From contig CP053680.1 of the NCBI GenBank assembly GCA_019623805.1, positions 2,086,001 to 2,150,000 on the forward strand: 64,000 bases of DNA, read 5' to 3'. A program made the translations under genes and the position numbers. Every line of letters starts with the position of its first letter. Position 1 is the stretch's first letter. Shown piece by piece: positions 8,336-17,197 of the stretch. This stretch comes from Gammaproteobacteria bacterium (ex Lamellibrachia satsuma) (GTDB lineage: Bacteria; Pseudomonadota; Gammaproteobacteria; Chromatiales; Chromatiaceae). The notes under the pieces were generated by a model that was given only the letters and a program-made list of their open reading frames with translations, was not told the origin of the DNA and made no database searches.

Positions 8336-8477
8336 TGCTTGTTAAAAGGCGAAAGGTTAAAGGCGAAAAGCAAAAGGGGGCCGCGCCACCGGATAAGCCA
8401 AACGTTGTCGTTTTTATAATTCATAAAATAATACTTGCACATAACAAACACCGACACATATTCGAAAGCCTTTAGCC

Positions 8478-8566
8478 GTAGGCCGGTTCAAGCGTAGCGG
8501 AACCGGCAATCTGATTCGTTCTGACGAAGCCTGGATGCCCGATACGCAGCGCTTGATCGGGCCTAC
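8478..8566. repeat. Dispersed palindrome family B, copy 2
   Basis: Begins GTAGGCCGGTTCAAGCGTAG and ends GCTTGATCGGGCCTAC; the two outer arms are complementary to each other and to the other copies. It lies inside the rnf operon between rnfC and rnfD. Confidence 0.82.
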
Positions 8567-8572
8567 CTGTTG

Positions 8573-9922
8573 TTAGCCGTTTGCCCTCTTATGTTGCTGC
8601 CTTAAGTTATTCTTTGCCGTGCGGATATGCTGCACGATCGGTATCCCTGAGGGGCAGGCGTAGGTACAGGCACCGCACTCCACGCAGTCGGAGACGTTCA
8701 GGGCGTTCATCTCATCGAACAAGCGGGCCTTGGCGAGGCGTGCGAAACGCGATGGGTTGAGAAAATAGGGGCAAGCCTCCAGGCAGCGTCCGCAGTGGAT
8801 ACAGGGGTATTCGTGGGGGCGTCCGGTTTCGGCTGCGGTGAAGGCGAGGATGCCGGAGGTACCCTTCAGCACCGGCACATCCAGACTGGCGATGGGCGCG
8901 CCCATCATGGGTCCGCCGGAGATCACCTCACGGGTGTTTTCGCTCAGTCCGCCACAGAATTTCAATACCTCTCGGATGGGAGTGCCCAGTGGAACGGTCA
9001 GGTTTGCGGGGTAGTGAATGCCGGGGCCGGAGACGGTGACGATCCGCTCCATCAGCGGGCGGCCCAAATCGAACCATTCTGCGACAGCTACCGCAGTGCC
9101 GACATTGTTGACCACAATACCGCAATCCCGGGGCAGCTGCCCGGCAGGGATCTCGATGCCGTAGGTCGCCTTGATCAGCATCTTCTCGGCACCCTGGGGG
9201 TATTTCATCGGCAATCCGACCACTTCGATGGGCTCATTGCCGATGGTGCGGGAGAGAATCTCGATGGCATCGGGTTTGTTGTCCTCCACCCCGATGGTGG
9301 CCTTTTCCGCTCCGAGTTTGCGGCGGATGATCTCTGCTCCCCGCACCACCGATTCGGGGCGCTCCACCATCAGGCGGTGGTCGGTGGTCAGGTAGGGTTC
9401 GCACTCGGCACCGTTGATCAGCAGATTGCTGATCTTCTGTCCTTCCGGGATGGCGTACTTTACATGGGCCGGGAAGGCGGCTCCGCCCATGCCCACGATG
9501 CCTGCCTTCTGCACCTCGGCGATGAAGCCGTCCATGGAGAGGGACTCCCAGTCGATGGGCGGGCGAGGCTGAAACTGTTGGGTGGCGTAGGGGTCGGCCT
9601 CGATCTCGATGGCTGGTTTGAAAGAGCCGTCCGTATAGCGATGGGGCTCGATACCAACCACTCTACCAGTGACGGGGCTGTGCAGGGCGGTGGACATGAA
9701 GGCACCGGGTTCGGCGATCATTTGACCCCGTGTAACCGTATCACCTTTTTTCACTACCAGCTTGGCCGGCACGCCGATATGCTGTCCCAGGGGCATTACA
9801 TAACGGGAAACAAAGGGTACGCGCTGTACCGGCAAGTCAACCGTCTGCTCCTTGAGAGGATCAGGGTGGACTCCGTGCCGGAAGGTCGGGCGAAGATTCA
9901 GCAGTGAGTTGAGCAGAGACAT
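8573..9922 (-). CDS. rnfC: Rnf complex NADH-binding iron-sulfur subunit RnfC
   Basis: 449 residues, typical of the short RnfC without the long Ala/Lys-rich tail. The N-terminal biotin-like domain (HSPVTGRVVGIEPH) is followed by a NuoF-like FMN/NADH domain (GMGGAAFPAHVKY, NGAECEPYLTTDH) and two [4Fe-4S] ferredoxin motifs, CIHCGRCLEACP (about residue 374) and CVECGACTYACP (about 413). RnfC is the cytoplasmic entry point where NADH meets the complex. It is first in the operon rnfC-D-G-E-A, the order used by anaerobic-type Rnf; enteric operons start A-B-C. Confidence 0.95.
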   Translation of the reverse strand: MSLLNSLLNLRPTFRHGVHPDPLKEQTVDLPVQRVPFVSRYVMPLGQHIGVPAKLVVKKGDTVTRGQMIAEPGAFMSTALHSPVTGRVVGIEPHRYTDGSFKPAIEIEADPYATQQFQPRPPIDWESLSMDGFIAEVQKAGIVGMGGAAFPAHVKYAIPEGQKISNLLINGAECEPYLTTDHRLMVERPESVVRGAEIIRRKLGAEKATIGVEDNKPDAIEILSRTIGNEPIEVVGLPMKYPQGAEKMLIKATYGIEIPAGQLPRDCGIVVNNVGTAVAVAEWFDLGRPLMERIVTVSGPGIHYPANLTVPLGTPIREVLKFCGGLSENTREVISGGPMMGAPIASLDVPVLKGTSGILAFTAAETGRPHEYPCIHCGRCLEACPYFLNPSRFARLAKARLFDEMNALNVSDCVECGACTYACPSGIPIVQHIRTAKNNLRQQHKRANG

Positions 9923-10140
9923 TCTTCAGAATCAGAGGAAATAATAGCCATCAAAGTTGCATAGTCTATCAAAAAATGGTCCCTGCCTGCCCCTACAAAA
10001 TTACAGCGAAATAAGTTTCCAGGAATCTGCTGCGCCGTCTCTGAAGGGAGGTTACACTAACCCCGTTTTCAATCAGGGTAGTAGACGTTCTAGGAGGCTG
10101 CCGGATTTATCCGTTTGATGCGAAAATCACTGGGGGCGAA

Positions 10141-10205
10141 TCAATTCAGCTTATCGAACGAGGCGAATAGTGGGCCTATTTAACGAGTTCGATAAGCTGA
10201 GTTGA
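10141..10205. repeat. Long inverted repeat between rnfC and the phosphofructokinase gene
   Basis: Arms TCAATTCAGCTTATCGAAC and GTTCGATAAGCTGAGTTGA match at 18 of 19 positions around a 27-base loop. The rest of the 387-base divergent spacer (9923-10309) shows no gene. It could be a small mobile-element remnant or a regulatory hairpin. Confidence 0.75.
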
Positions 10206-10309
10206 TCGTCATCCAGGGATTTGCAGCCAAACAGTGTAAAACCCGGCAGTCTCCTGGCACCACTAACCATTAGAATCAATCGCTGCGGCAGAGGCCGTTT
10301 GGAGAGGAG

Positions 10310-11431
10310 ATGACCAAGCATATAGGGATACTGACCGCAGGTGGCGATAGCCCCGGCCTCAATGCGGCGATCCGTGGCGTCGGCAAGGCGGCCCAAAGTT
10401 ATTACGACATGCAGATGATTGGTTTCATGGACGGCTTTCGTGGTCTGGTGGATAACCGCACCACACGTTTGGACGGGGGTGTGCTCTCCGGCATCCTTAC
10501 TCAGGGCGGCACCATCCTGGGCACCAGCCGGGATAAGCCCCACCGCATGATGTTTGGGGGTAAGAAGCAGGACATGACAGATGTGATTGTCGAGAACTAT
10601 GCGGCGAATCACCTCGATGCGCTTGTCTGTCTTGGCGGCGGCGGGACCCAGAAGAACGCGCTGCAGCTGATGGAGAAGGGGCTGAATATTATCACCCTGC
10701 CCAAAACCATCGATAATGATGTGGGCAAAACTGATACGACCTTCGGTTTCGATACCGCTTTGGGCATAGCTACTGAAGCCATCGACCGGCTTCACAGCAC
10801 CGCTCACAGTCACCATCGGATCATTGTGGTGGAGATCATGGGACACCGGGCCGGTTGGCTCGCGCTGGGTGCCGGAATCGCGGGCGGGGCGGATGTGATC
10901 CTGCTGCCGGAGATCCCCTACGATATCGAGAATGTATCCGAGGCAATTCGCACCCGGGTGCGCAGCGGAAAGAACTTCAGTATTGTCGCTGTGGCGGAGG
11001 GCGCGCTGCCCAAAGATCAGGCGGTTTTGATCCGGGCCGCCGAGGCGCGCAAGGCGGCAGCGGTCGAAAAAAAGGAGCGCAAGAGCGCGAAAAATGCGTT
11101 GGAAGCGCTGCAGGCGGCCAACGCCAACCACACGGTCATGCTTTCCCAGCAGCTGGAGGCGCTTACAGGATTGGAGTCCAGGGTCACCATACTGGGCCAT
11201 CTTCAGCGGGGAGGCACCCCATCGGCTGCCGACCGTCTGCTCGCCACCCGGCTGGGTACCGCCTGTGCCGATCTGATTGAGCAGGGGCAGTTCGGGGTAA
11301 TGGTGGCGGCCCGCGGCGAACTGGCGGTTCCCGTTCCGTTACAGGAGGTGGCGGGTAATAAGAAGTTAGTGCCTGTGGACCACCCCTGGGTGGAGAGCGC
11401 CCGTCGCGTCGGTACCAGTTTTGGGGATTGA
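10310..11431 (+). CDS. Phosphofructokinase, probably PPi-dependent (group III type)
   Basis: 373 residues, phosphofructokinase family. [15 protein letters not shown] at the N-terminus and the catalytic TIDND are intact. The nucleotide-site motif, GGDGS in ATP enzymes, reads GGGGTQ, and the residue before TIDND is Lys (PKTIDND) instead of Gly. A Lys here is the usual mark of PPi or mixed-substrate enzymes. Thus PPi, not ATP, is the likely phosphoryl donor (inference). In sulfur-oxidising symbionts such enzymes have been proposed to act reversibly in glycolysis and in an energy-saving Calvin cycle with a proton-pumping pyrophosphatase. A charged insert ([20 protein letters not shown]) precedes the C-terminal part. 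Confidence 0.85.
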   Translation: MTKHIGILTAGGDSPGLNAAIRGVGKAAQSYYDMQMIGFMDGFRGLVDNRTTRLDGGVLSGILTQGGTILGTSRDKPHRMMFGGKKQDMTDVIVENYAANHLDALVCLGGGGTQKNALQLMEKGLNIITLPKTIDNDVGKTDTTFGFDTALGIATEAIDRLHSTAHSHHRIIVVEIMGHRAGWLALGAGIAGGADVILLPEIPYDIENVSEAIRTRVRSGKNFSIVAVAEGALPKDQAVLIRAAEARKAAAVEKKERKSAKNALEALQAANANHTVMLSQQLEALTGLESRVTILGHLQRGGTPSAADRLLATRLGTACADLIEQGQFGVMVAARGELAVPVPLQEVAGNKKLVPVDHPWVESARRVGTSFGD

Positions 11432-11450
11432 TTCCCCCCTGCCCGGGGTT

Positions 11451-12074
11451 TCAAGCGGTGAGCGTGGCATCGAGGCAATGACCGGTATTGCACTTTTGCA
11501 GTTGGTGATTGACGACACCTGTCTCCTGCAGTCGGGAATCGAGCTGCTTGAGGACTGCCGGAGTTAGCAATTCAGGATGAACCGTGGTGCGGATCTCATA
11601 AGCCACGCCGCTGGAAACCAGCAGTTGCAGGCTTTTCCAGGCCTTTTCTCCGCTGCCACTGACGCCGGTCAGGGTATCGTAATCTCCTGGCATCGCCTTG
11701 ATGTCCAGCCCCACCCAGTCGAGTAAGGGTAGCAGTTCGGCCAGTCTTTCCGGGTAGGCCCCGGCGCTGTGCAGACCGATTTTGAACCCCATCGCCCTGA
11801 CCTGCTGGATTGCAGCTTTGAGGTTGCGTTGCAGAGTGGGTTCGCCTCCGCTGAAAACCACGGCATCCAGCAGTCCCTGCCGCTGTTCGAGAAAATCGAT
11901 GACGCTTGCCCATTCGATCAGGTCGTCACCTGAACGCGATAACAGATGGCCATTGTGGCAGTAGCGGCAGAACCAGGGGCAGCCCTGGCAGAAGATAACC
12001 GCTGCCAGTTCGCCGGGGAAGTCGATGGTGGTCATTGGCGTGAGACCCCCTACTTGCAGCTGCAGGTTCGACAT
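11451..12074 (-). CDS. nrdG: Anaerobic ribonucleotide reductase activating protein NrdG
   Basis: 207-residue radical-SAM activase. The cluster motif is CPWFCRYC (C-x3-C-x2-C) near residue 33, with GGEPTLQ following. It makes the glycyl radical on the class III ribonucleotide reductase by reducing S-adenosylmethionine. Its start lies 9 bases after the stop of the separate glycyl-radical protein at 12084, so the three nrd genes are one tight unit. It ends 19 bases from the convergent phosphofructokinase gene. Confidence 0.93.
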   Translation of the reverse strand: MSNLQLQVGGLTPMTTIDFPGELAAVIFCQGCPWFCRYCHNGHLLSRSGDDLIEWASVIDFLEQRQGLLDAVVFSGGEPTLQRNLKAAIQQVRAMGFKIGLHSAGAYPERLAELLPLLDWVGLDIKAMPGDYDTLTGVSGSGEKAWKSLQLLVSSGVAYEIRTTVHPELLTPAVLKQLDSRLQETGVVNHQLQKCNTGHCLDATLTA

Positions 12075-12083
12075 GGAGAGAGG

Positions 12084-12257
12084 CTAAACCTGGCCCTGGT
12101 GAAGTTGAGCCCGGCTCTCTTCGAAGCAGCGCCGGTCGCTATGTTCCGACTGCTTACCGGGGTTGAAAGCCGAGACGGGACGGTGGTAACCCATTACCCG
12201 GGTCCAGACTTCGCAGCGGGTACGCTCTTCCTCTTTCAGTTCAATGGCAGTTTGCAT
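12084..12257 (-). CDS. Stand-alone glycyl-radical domain of class III ribonucleotide reductase
   Basis: A 57-residue protein containing CEVWTRVMGYHRPVSAFN, the C-terminal glycyl-radical motif of NrdD; Gly23 in RVMGYHRP would carry the radical. The large NrdD protein upstream lacks this motif, so the two chains together make a full enzyme. The ATG at 12257 overlaps the end of nrdD by 17 bases in a different frame and has its own AGGAG ten bases upstream, which argues for separate translation instead of a sequencing frameshift. NrdG follows after 9 bases and should activate this small chain. Confidence 0.85.
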   Translation of the reverse strand: MQTAIELKEEERTRCEVWTRVMGYHRPVSAFNPGKQSEHSDRRCFEESRAQLHQGQV

Positions 12258-14289
12258 GGTTGTGTAACTCCTGTTGTTTATGGGCGATCAACTCCTCGTC
12301 ACAGCTTGGGCAGAACTCGTGCTCGCCGCTAAGATATCCGTGTTTGGGACAGATTGAGAAGGTTGGGGTGATGGTGATATAGGGCAGACGGAAACGCTCC
12401 AGTGACCGTTTCACCAGCCGCCGGCAGGCCTCTGTTGAGCTGATGCGTTCGTTCATATAGAGGTGCAGCACCGTGCCGCCCGTGTACTTTTGCTGCAGCG
12501 GCTCCTGGCGTGTCAGCGCCTCAAAGGGGTCGTCGGTGAAACCTACAGGTAGTTGTGAGGAGTTGGTGTAGTAAGGTTTCTCCAAAGTGCCGGCCTGGAG
12601 GATCTCGGGCCAACGCTTGCGATCCTCCCTGGCGAAGCGGTAGGTAGTGCCCTCTGCAGGCGTCGCCTCCAGGTTGTACATGTTGCCGGTCTGTTTCTGG
12701 AACTCGACCATGCGCTCGCGGATATGGTCGAGGAAGCGGATCGCAAGGGCGCCACCGGCTTCACCGGTGATATCCTGCTCATCCGCAGTGAAGTTGCGAA
12801 CCATCTCATTGATGCCGTTAACTCCGATGGTGGAGAAGTGGTTCCGCAGGGTGCCGAGATAGCGTTTTGTATAGGGAAAGAGCCCCGCGTCCATGTGGCG
12901 CTGAATCACCTTGCGTTTGATCTCCAGACTGGTGCGGGCGAGGCGCAGCAGTTCATCGAGCCGCTGCATCAATCCGGCTTCATCTCCTTGGTAGAGATGC
13001 CCCAGGCGGGCGCAGTTGATGGTCACCACCCCCAACGAGCCTGTCTGCTCCGCAGAGCCGAACAGACCGTTGCCGCGTTTCAACAGTTCCCGCAGGTCGA
13101 GCTGTAGGCGGCAGCACATGGAACGAACCATATTTGGTTTGAGTTCCGAGTTGAGGAAATTCTGGAAGTAGGGCAGACCATACTTGGCGGTCATGGCGAA
13201 TAACAACTCAGCATTTTCGCTCTCCCAGGGGAAGTCGGGGGTGATGTTATAAGTGGGGATGGGAAAGGTGAAGACCCGGCCTTTGGCATCCCCCTCAGTC
13301 ATCACCTCGATATAGGCGCGATTGATGAGATCCATCTCCCGCTGCAGTTCGCCGTAGGTGAAATTCATCTCTTCACCGGCGATGACCGGCACCTGCTCGC
13401 GCAGATCCTCCGGGCAGACCCAGTCGAAGGTCAGATTGGTGAAGGGAGTCTGGGTGCCCCACCGGGAGGGGACATTGAGATTGTAGATCAACTCCTGGAT
13501 GTACTGCCGGACCTGCTCGTAGTTCAGACCGTCCTGGCGCACATAGGGGGCCATATAGGTGTCGAAGGAGCTGAAGGCCTGGGCGCCGGCCCACTCATTC
13601 TGCAGTGTGCCGAGGAAGTTGACGATCTGTCCCACGGCGGAGGACATGTGTTTGGGTGGACCCGATTCCACTTTTCCAGGCACACCGTTGAGTCCTTCAT
13701 GCAGCAGGGTGCGCAGAGACCAGCCGGCGCAGTAGCCTGCCAGCATGTCCAGATCATGGATGTGGACGTCGCCGACCCGGTGAGCCTCTCCCACTTCGGG
13801 CGGATAGACATGGCTCAGCCAGTAGTTGGCGAGCATCTTGCCGGAGGTGTTGAGAATCAGCCCGCCCAGGGAGTAGCCCTGGTTGGCATTGGCGCTCACC
13901 CGCCAGTCGGCCCGTTCAAGATATTCATTGACCGAAGTCGAGACATCCACCAGGGTGCGGCGGTCCTGCCGCAGCTTTTTATGCTGTTCGCGATAGACGA
14001 TGTAGGCGCGGGCGGTTTGCAGGTGGTTGGCGCTGATCAGCACCTGCTCGACGATATCCTGGATGCGCTCGATATCCGGGGTCTGGTGTCGATAACCCGT
14101 GTGGGCCAGCACTTTAACTACCTGGGCGGTGAGCAGCTGGGCCTCAGACTTATCGAGTTCTCCCGTGGCCTGGCCTGCCTGCAGGATTGCGGTCCTGATC
14201 TTGGCTGCGTCGAATGTTGTTTGTGACCCATCCCGCTTTTCTACCTTGATGGGTAGAAATAGTGGTGTTTTTTTGAGTTTGACGGACAT
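12241..14289 (-). CDS. nrdD: Anaerobic ribonucleoside-triphosphate reductase NrdD, catalytic chain without glycyl-radical tail
   Basis: 682 residues. An N-terminal ATP-cone (IKVEKRDGSQTTFDAAKIRT, about residues 14-105) is followed by the class III barrel with RSMCCRLQLDLREL and GSLGVVTINCARLGHL. Near the end is the zinc site CPKHGYLSGEHEFCPSCDEE. The chain stops after HNHANCH, before the glycyl-radical segment that family members carry at the very C-terminus; that segment is encoded by the next gene. It makes dNTPs without oxygen. Predicted NrdR boxes and an FNR box lie 30-100 bases upstream, so low oxygen and dNTP/ATP balance probably control it. Confidence 0.92.
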   Translation of the reverse strand: MSVKLKKTPLFLPIKVEKRDGSQTTFDAAKIRTAILQAGQATGELDKSEAQLLTAQVVKVLAHTGYRHQTPDIERIQDIVEQVLISANHLQTARAYIVYREQHKKLRQDRRTLVDVSTSVNEYLERADWRVSANANQGYSLGGLILNTSGKMLANYWLSHVYPPEVGEAHRVGDVHIHDLDMLAGYCAGWSLRTLLHEGLNGVPGKVESGPPKHMSSAVGQIVNFLGTLQNEWAGAQAFSSFDTYMAPYVRQDGLNYEQVRQYIQELIYNLNVPSRWGTQTPFTNLTFDWVCPEDLREQVPVIAGEEMNFTYGELQREMDLINRAYIEVMTEGDAKGRVFTFPIPTYNITPDFPWESENAELLFAMTAKYGLPYFQNFLNSELKPNMVRSMCCRLQLDLRELLKRGNGLFGSAEQTGSLGVVTINCARLGHLYQGDEAGLMQRLDELLRLARTSLEIKRKVIQRHMDAGLFPYTKRYLGTLRNHFSTIGVNGINEMVRNFTADEQDITGEAGGALAIRFLDHIRERMVEFQKQTGNMYNLEATPAEGTTYRFAREDRKRWPEILQAGTLEKPYYTNSSQLPVGFTDDPFEALTRQEPLQQKYTGGTVLHLYMNERISSTEACRRLVKRSLERFRLPYITITPTFSICPKHGYLSGEHEFCPSCDEELIAHKQQELHNHANCH

Positions 14290-14317
14290 CTCGGTCCTCC
14301 TGATATTTCCATTATAG

Positions 14318-14333
14318 ATACGTCATCTTGTGG
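14318..14333. promoter_or_regulatory. Weak NrdR box upstream of nrdD
   Basis: ATACGTCATCTTGTGG matches the NrdR consensus ACACWATATATWGTGT at about 10 of 16 positions. It lies exactly 31 bases from the stronger box at 14349, the spacing of paired NrdR boxes. Confidence 0.45.
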
Positions 14334-14348
14334 TGGATGATATTTTTT

Positions 14349-14364
14349 ACACAATATGTTGTGG
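14349..14364. promoter_or_regulatory. NrdR box upstream of nrdD
   Basis: ACACAATATGTTGTGG matches the NrdR consensus ACACWATATATWGTGT at 14 of 16 positions. NrdR represses ribonucleotide reductase genes. Confidence 0.65.
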
Positions 14365-14378
14365 TTGTGGTGTTTTGT

Positions 14379-14392
14379 TTGATCCAGATCAA
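14379..14392. promoter_or_regulatory. FNR/ANR box between nrdD and the HDOD gene
   Basis: TTGATCCAGATCAA is a perfect match to TTGAT-N4-ATCAA. It lies 90 bases before nrdD (minus) and 112 before the HDOD gene (plus), so either or both may be induced under low oxygen. Confidence 0.75.
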
Positions 14393-14503
14393 TAGTTTTT
14401 GGAAAAGATGGATTTTGCTCTGTGCCAGGCATAATAAGACTAAACATTTGGTAAAGCTGGCCGATAGCCTTTGAACTGTTGTAATCCCCGAAATTGAACA
14501 CCA

Positions 14504-15424
14504 ATGTCCAAATCTGTTTTTACACTGTCAGATGGTGCCGCCTTTGTTCCGGAGCCCTCGAAAGAAGAGCTGGAGCAGGAAGCGGCTGAGAAATTCTCCA
14601 TCAATGACTTCGTTAAGGAGCTGGGTGAAGATTTGATCGCCAACCGACTGGCGTTGCCGACACTGCCTGCTCTCTCCATCGAGGCTCTGTTGGTGATTAA
14701 CGATGTGGATAGTTCGGCGAAAGATCTGACCAAAGTGATCCAGAAGGATGCTGCTATCACCGCTCGCCTGATTCGCTACGCCAACTGTCCGCTCTATCGG
14801 GGGCGGGATCCCATCAAGGTGATCAAACTGGCAGTGACCCGGATCGGATTCCAGAAAGTGAAAAACGCCATCTATGCGGTATCGATGAAAGAGGTTTTCT
14901 CAACCCACATCAGCGTCATTCAAAAGCGCATGGAAGTGCTTTGGGCTCACTCGGTAAAGGTCGGGGCCTTGGCTTCGACACTGGCGAAGGAGCAGCCAGG
15001 CCTCGAGCCTGATGTGGCGCTAGTGGCAGGATTGACCCACGATGTGGGCAAAATCCCGCTGCTGATCAAAGCGACAGAACATGTGGAGTTGGCGGAGAAT
15101 CCGGCATATCTTGATAAGGTTCTGCGCAAGGTACATCCTGGACTGGGTGGCAAAATCCTGAAATTCTGGAAATTTGACCCGCAGTTGGTGGCGGTGGCTG
15201 CGGAGCATGATGATCTGCTGCGCAATCCGGGGGATGCGCCGGTGGACTATGTGGATCTGGTGCAGGTGGCCAATATACTGGCTTATGAAGGTACGGCGCA
15301 CCCGATGGCGACGGTGGACCGGAGTCGCATCCCTGCTTTCGCCCGCCTGGGTTTTAGTTATGATGAACAGGGGCAGGCGAAGAATGAAGCCCATGCCGAT
15401 GGGGTCGAGGCGGTTTTCTTTTAG
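14504..15424 (+). CDS. HDOD-domain signalling protein
   Basis: 306 residues. An N-terminal acidic stretch is followed by an HDOD domain from about residue 45 (LPTLPALSIEALLVINDVDS) to 275, with KVIQKDAAITARLIRYANCP and LTHDVGKIPLL, an HD-like pair that in many HDOD proteins is not catalytic. Such proteins act in motility, stress or second-messenger signalling, usually in an undefined way. No output domain is attached. It is divergent from nrdD and shares its regulatory spacer, so it may respond to oxygen. Confidence 0.82.
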   Translation: MSKSVFTLSDGAAFVPEPSKEELEQEAAEKFSINDFVKELGEDLIANRLALPTLPALSIEALLVINDVDSSAKDLTKVIQKDAAITARLIRYANCPLYRGRDPIKVIKLAVTRIGFQKVKNAIYAVSMKEVFSTHISVIQKRMEVLWAHSVKVGALASTLAKEQPGLEPDVALVAGLTHDVGKIPLLIKATEHVELAENPAYLDKVLRKVHPGLGGKILKFWKFDPQLVAVAAEHDDLLRNPGDAPVDYVDLVQVANILAYEGTAHPMATVDRSRIPAFARLGFSYDEQGQAKNEAHADGVEAVFF

Positions 15425-15436
15425 TCAGCTGAGGAT

Positions 15437-15520
15437 GTAGGCCTGATCAAGCGTAGCGGATCGGGCAATATCCGAATTGGCCGAAAGCTTGCCGGTTCCG
15501 CTACGCTTGAACCGGCCTAC
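15437..15520. repeat. Dispersed palindrome family B, copy 3
   Basis: Begins GTAGGCCTGATCAAGCGTAG and ends CTACGCTTGAACCGGCCTAC. It lies between the convergent HDOD and trpB genes. Confidence 0.85.
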
Positions 15521-15538
15521 TCCAGTTCTCTGTGTGGC

Positions 15539-16762
15539 TTACAGCAGATTGCTCACCCCGTAATCGCTGCCGTAGATTTCGGTGATGAAGTCGATATCCT
15601 TGTCTCCCCTGCCCGAAAGATTCAGCAGGATGGTTCCTTTTTCTCCTTCCTGCGCCATTTTTATTGCGTAGGCGACTGCGTGGGCGGACTCCACCGCAGG
15701 GATAATGCCTTCCACCCGGGAGAGTTCGAAAAAAGCGTCGATCGCCTCTTTGTCGTTGATGGTCTTGTACTCCACCCGCTCGATATCTTTCAGATAGCTA
15801 TGTTGCGGGCCGACGGAGGGATAATCCAGTCCGCTGGCAACTGAATAGACCTCCTGAGGTTCTCCTGCCGAGTCCTGGAGCATGTAGGATTTGAAACCGT
15901 GCATGACGCCGGGTTTACCCTTGGTCAGGGTAGCGGCATGCTCGCCGTCCTGACTGAGGTCGCGGCCGGCGGGTTCTACGCCAAACATGCGTACAGACTC
16001 GTCATCGAGAAAGGCATCAAACAGTCCCAGCGCATTGGAGCCGCCGCCGACGCAGGCAACCAGGTTGTTGGGGTTACCGCCGGTCATCTCCTGAAACTGC
16101 ATCTTTGCCTCGTTACCCACGATGGACTGAAAGTCCCGCACCATCATCGGAAAAGGGTGGGGACCGACCACTGAGCCGATGGCGTAAAATTGCGTGACCG
16201 GATCTTTGACATATCCTTCAAAGGCCGCATCCACCGCCTCTTTCAGCGTCCTTCTGCCATGGGTGGCCGGAATAACCTTGGCACCGAGGATCTCCATGCG
16301 CACCACGTTCGGGTGTTCTTTTTTGATATCGACCTCGCCCATGTAGATATCGCATTCAAGTCCCAACAGTGCAGCGGCGGTAGCCAGCGCCACCCCATGT
16401 TGTCCCGCACCTGTCTCGGCGATCAGTTTCTTTTTGCCCATCCGTTTGGCGAGCAGCGCCTCTCCGAGACAATGATTGATTTTATGTGCGCCGGTATGGT
16501 TGAGATCCTCCCGCTTCATATAGATATCAGCCCCATATTTTGGCGACAGGCTTTTTGCATGGAAGATCGGACTGGGGCGTCCGACATAGTGTTCATAGAG
16601 GTCCGCCAGTTCGTTCAGAAATTCATCGTCCTGGGTGATTCGTTTATAGGCGCTGGTGATCTCGTCGATGATCTGCTGCAGCTGCTCGGGAATAAAGCTG
16701 CCGCCATACTCTCCAAAAAATCCCGATTCGTTGGGAAGTGTATGTTTGAAAGTATTCTTCAC
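15539..16762 (-). CDS. trpB: Tryptophan synthase beta chain (TrpB)
   Basis: 407-residue PLP enzyme that joins indole and serine. [14 protein letters not shown] carries the PLP-binding Lys, [11 protein letters not shown] the catalytic Glu region, and [12 protein letters not shown] the phosphate-binding loop. The N-terminus is about ten residues longer than the E. coli protein. No trpA, trpF or other tryptophan gene lies nearby: the flanks are an HDOD gene and a CPXCG protein gene. It may be a second TrpB or have been separated from its partner; the class I-type sequence ([10 protein letters not shown] end) supports true TrpB. Confidence 0.9.
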   Translation of the reverse strand: MKNTFKHTLPNESGFFGEYGGSFIPEQLQQIIDEITSAYKRITQDDEFLNELADLYEHYVGRPSPIFHAKSLSPKYGADIYMKREDLNHTGAHKINHCLGEALLAKRMGKKKLIAETGAGQHGVALATAAALLGLECDIYMGEVDIKKEHPNVVRMEILGAKVIPATHGRRTLKEAVDAAFEGYVKDPVTQFYAIGSVVGPHPFPMMVRDFQSIVGNEAKMQFQEMTGGNPNNLVACVGGGSNALGLFDAFLDDESVRMFGVEPAGRDLSQDGEHAATLTKGKPGVMHGFKSYMLQDSAGEPQEVYSVASGLDYPSVGPQHSYLKDIERVEYKTINDKEAIDAFFELSRVEGIIPAVESAHAVAYAIKMAQEGEKGTILLNLSGRGDKDIDFITEIYGSDYGVSNLL

Positions 16763-16883
16763 AAGATCTCTCCTTACTGTTTTAGCTGCGCCGCGTGGGT
16801 CTGATCCATCGATGATACAACTTTGGCAAAAGATTCACCCAGTGATTTATTAATAGAGATTATTTGGAAGAACAGGACCGAAA

Positions 16884-16940
16884 GTAGGGTGCGCTGTGCG
16901 CACCAGAATAAGTAATCATGCTGCGCACAGCGCACCCTAC
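16884..16940. repeat. Dispersed palindrome family A, copy 2
   Basis: GTAGGGTGCGCTGTGCGCACC at the left and its complement ending CAGCGCACCCTAC at the right, 15-base AT-rich loop. It occupies the spacer upstream of trpB. Confidence 0.88.
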
Positions 16941-16996
16941 CAGATAAATTAAACACCGATTTGGCTATGCAGGAGCGATGAGGGCATTCTTGTCGC

Positions 16997-17188
16997 TCAG
17001 CAATCGTCGTCTCTCCTGGCACTTAGGCTTATCTCCTCTCCATCGATAGCCACCAACAGGGTGATGGGCTGACAGCAGACACTGCAATCCTCGATATATT
17101 GCTGCTGGTCGAGGCTGCAATCGATTTGTACCTCAATTTTTTCCCCGCAGTAGGGGCAGCCGATCTGGCGGCATTCAAGGGCGAGCAT
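16997..17188 (-). CDS. CPXCG-motif cysteine-rich protein
   Basis: 63 residues with two cysteine pairs, GCPYCGEKIEV and CSVCCQPITL, and an intervening VQIDCSLD. This matches the small CPXCG family, probably a zinc ribbon of unknown role. It is the last gene of a leftward group trmN6, DUF2835, hypothetical, CPXCG; only 9 bases separate it from the preceding gene. The tail ends in an acidic RRDDDC. Confidence 0.8.
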   Translation of the reverse strand: MLALECRQIGCPYCGEKIEVQIDCSLDQQQYIEDCSVCCQPITLLVAIDGEEISLSARRDDDC

Positions 17189-17197
17189 TTTACTTTA

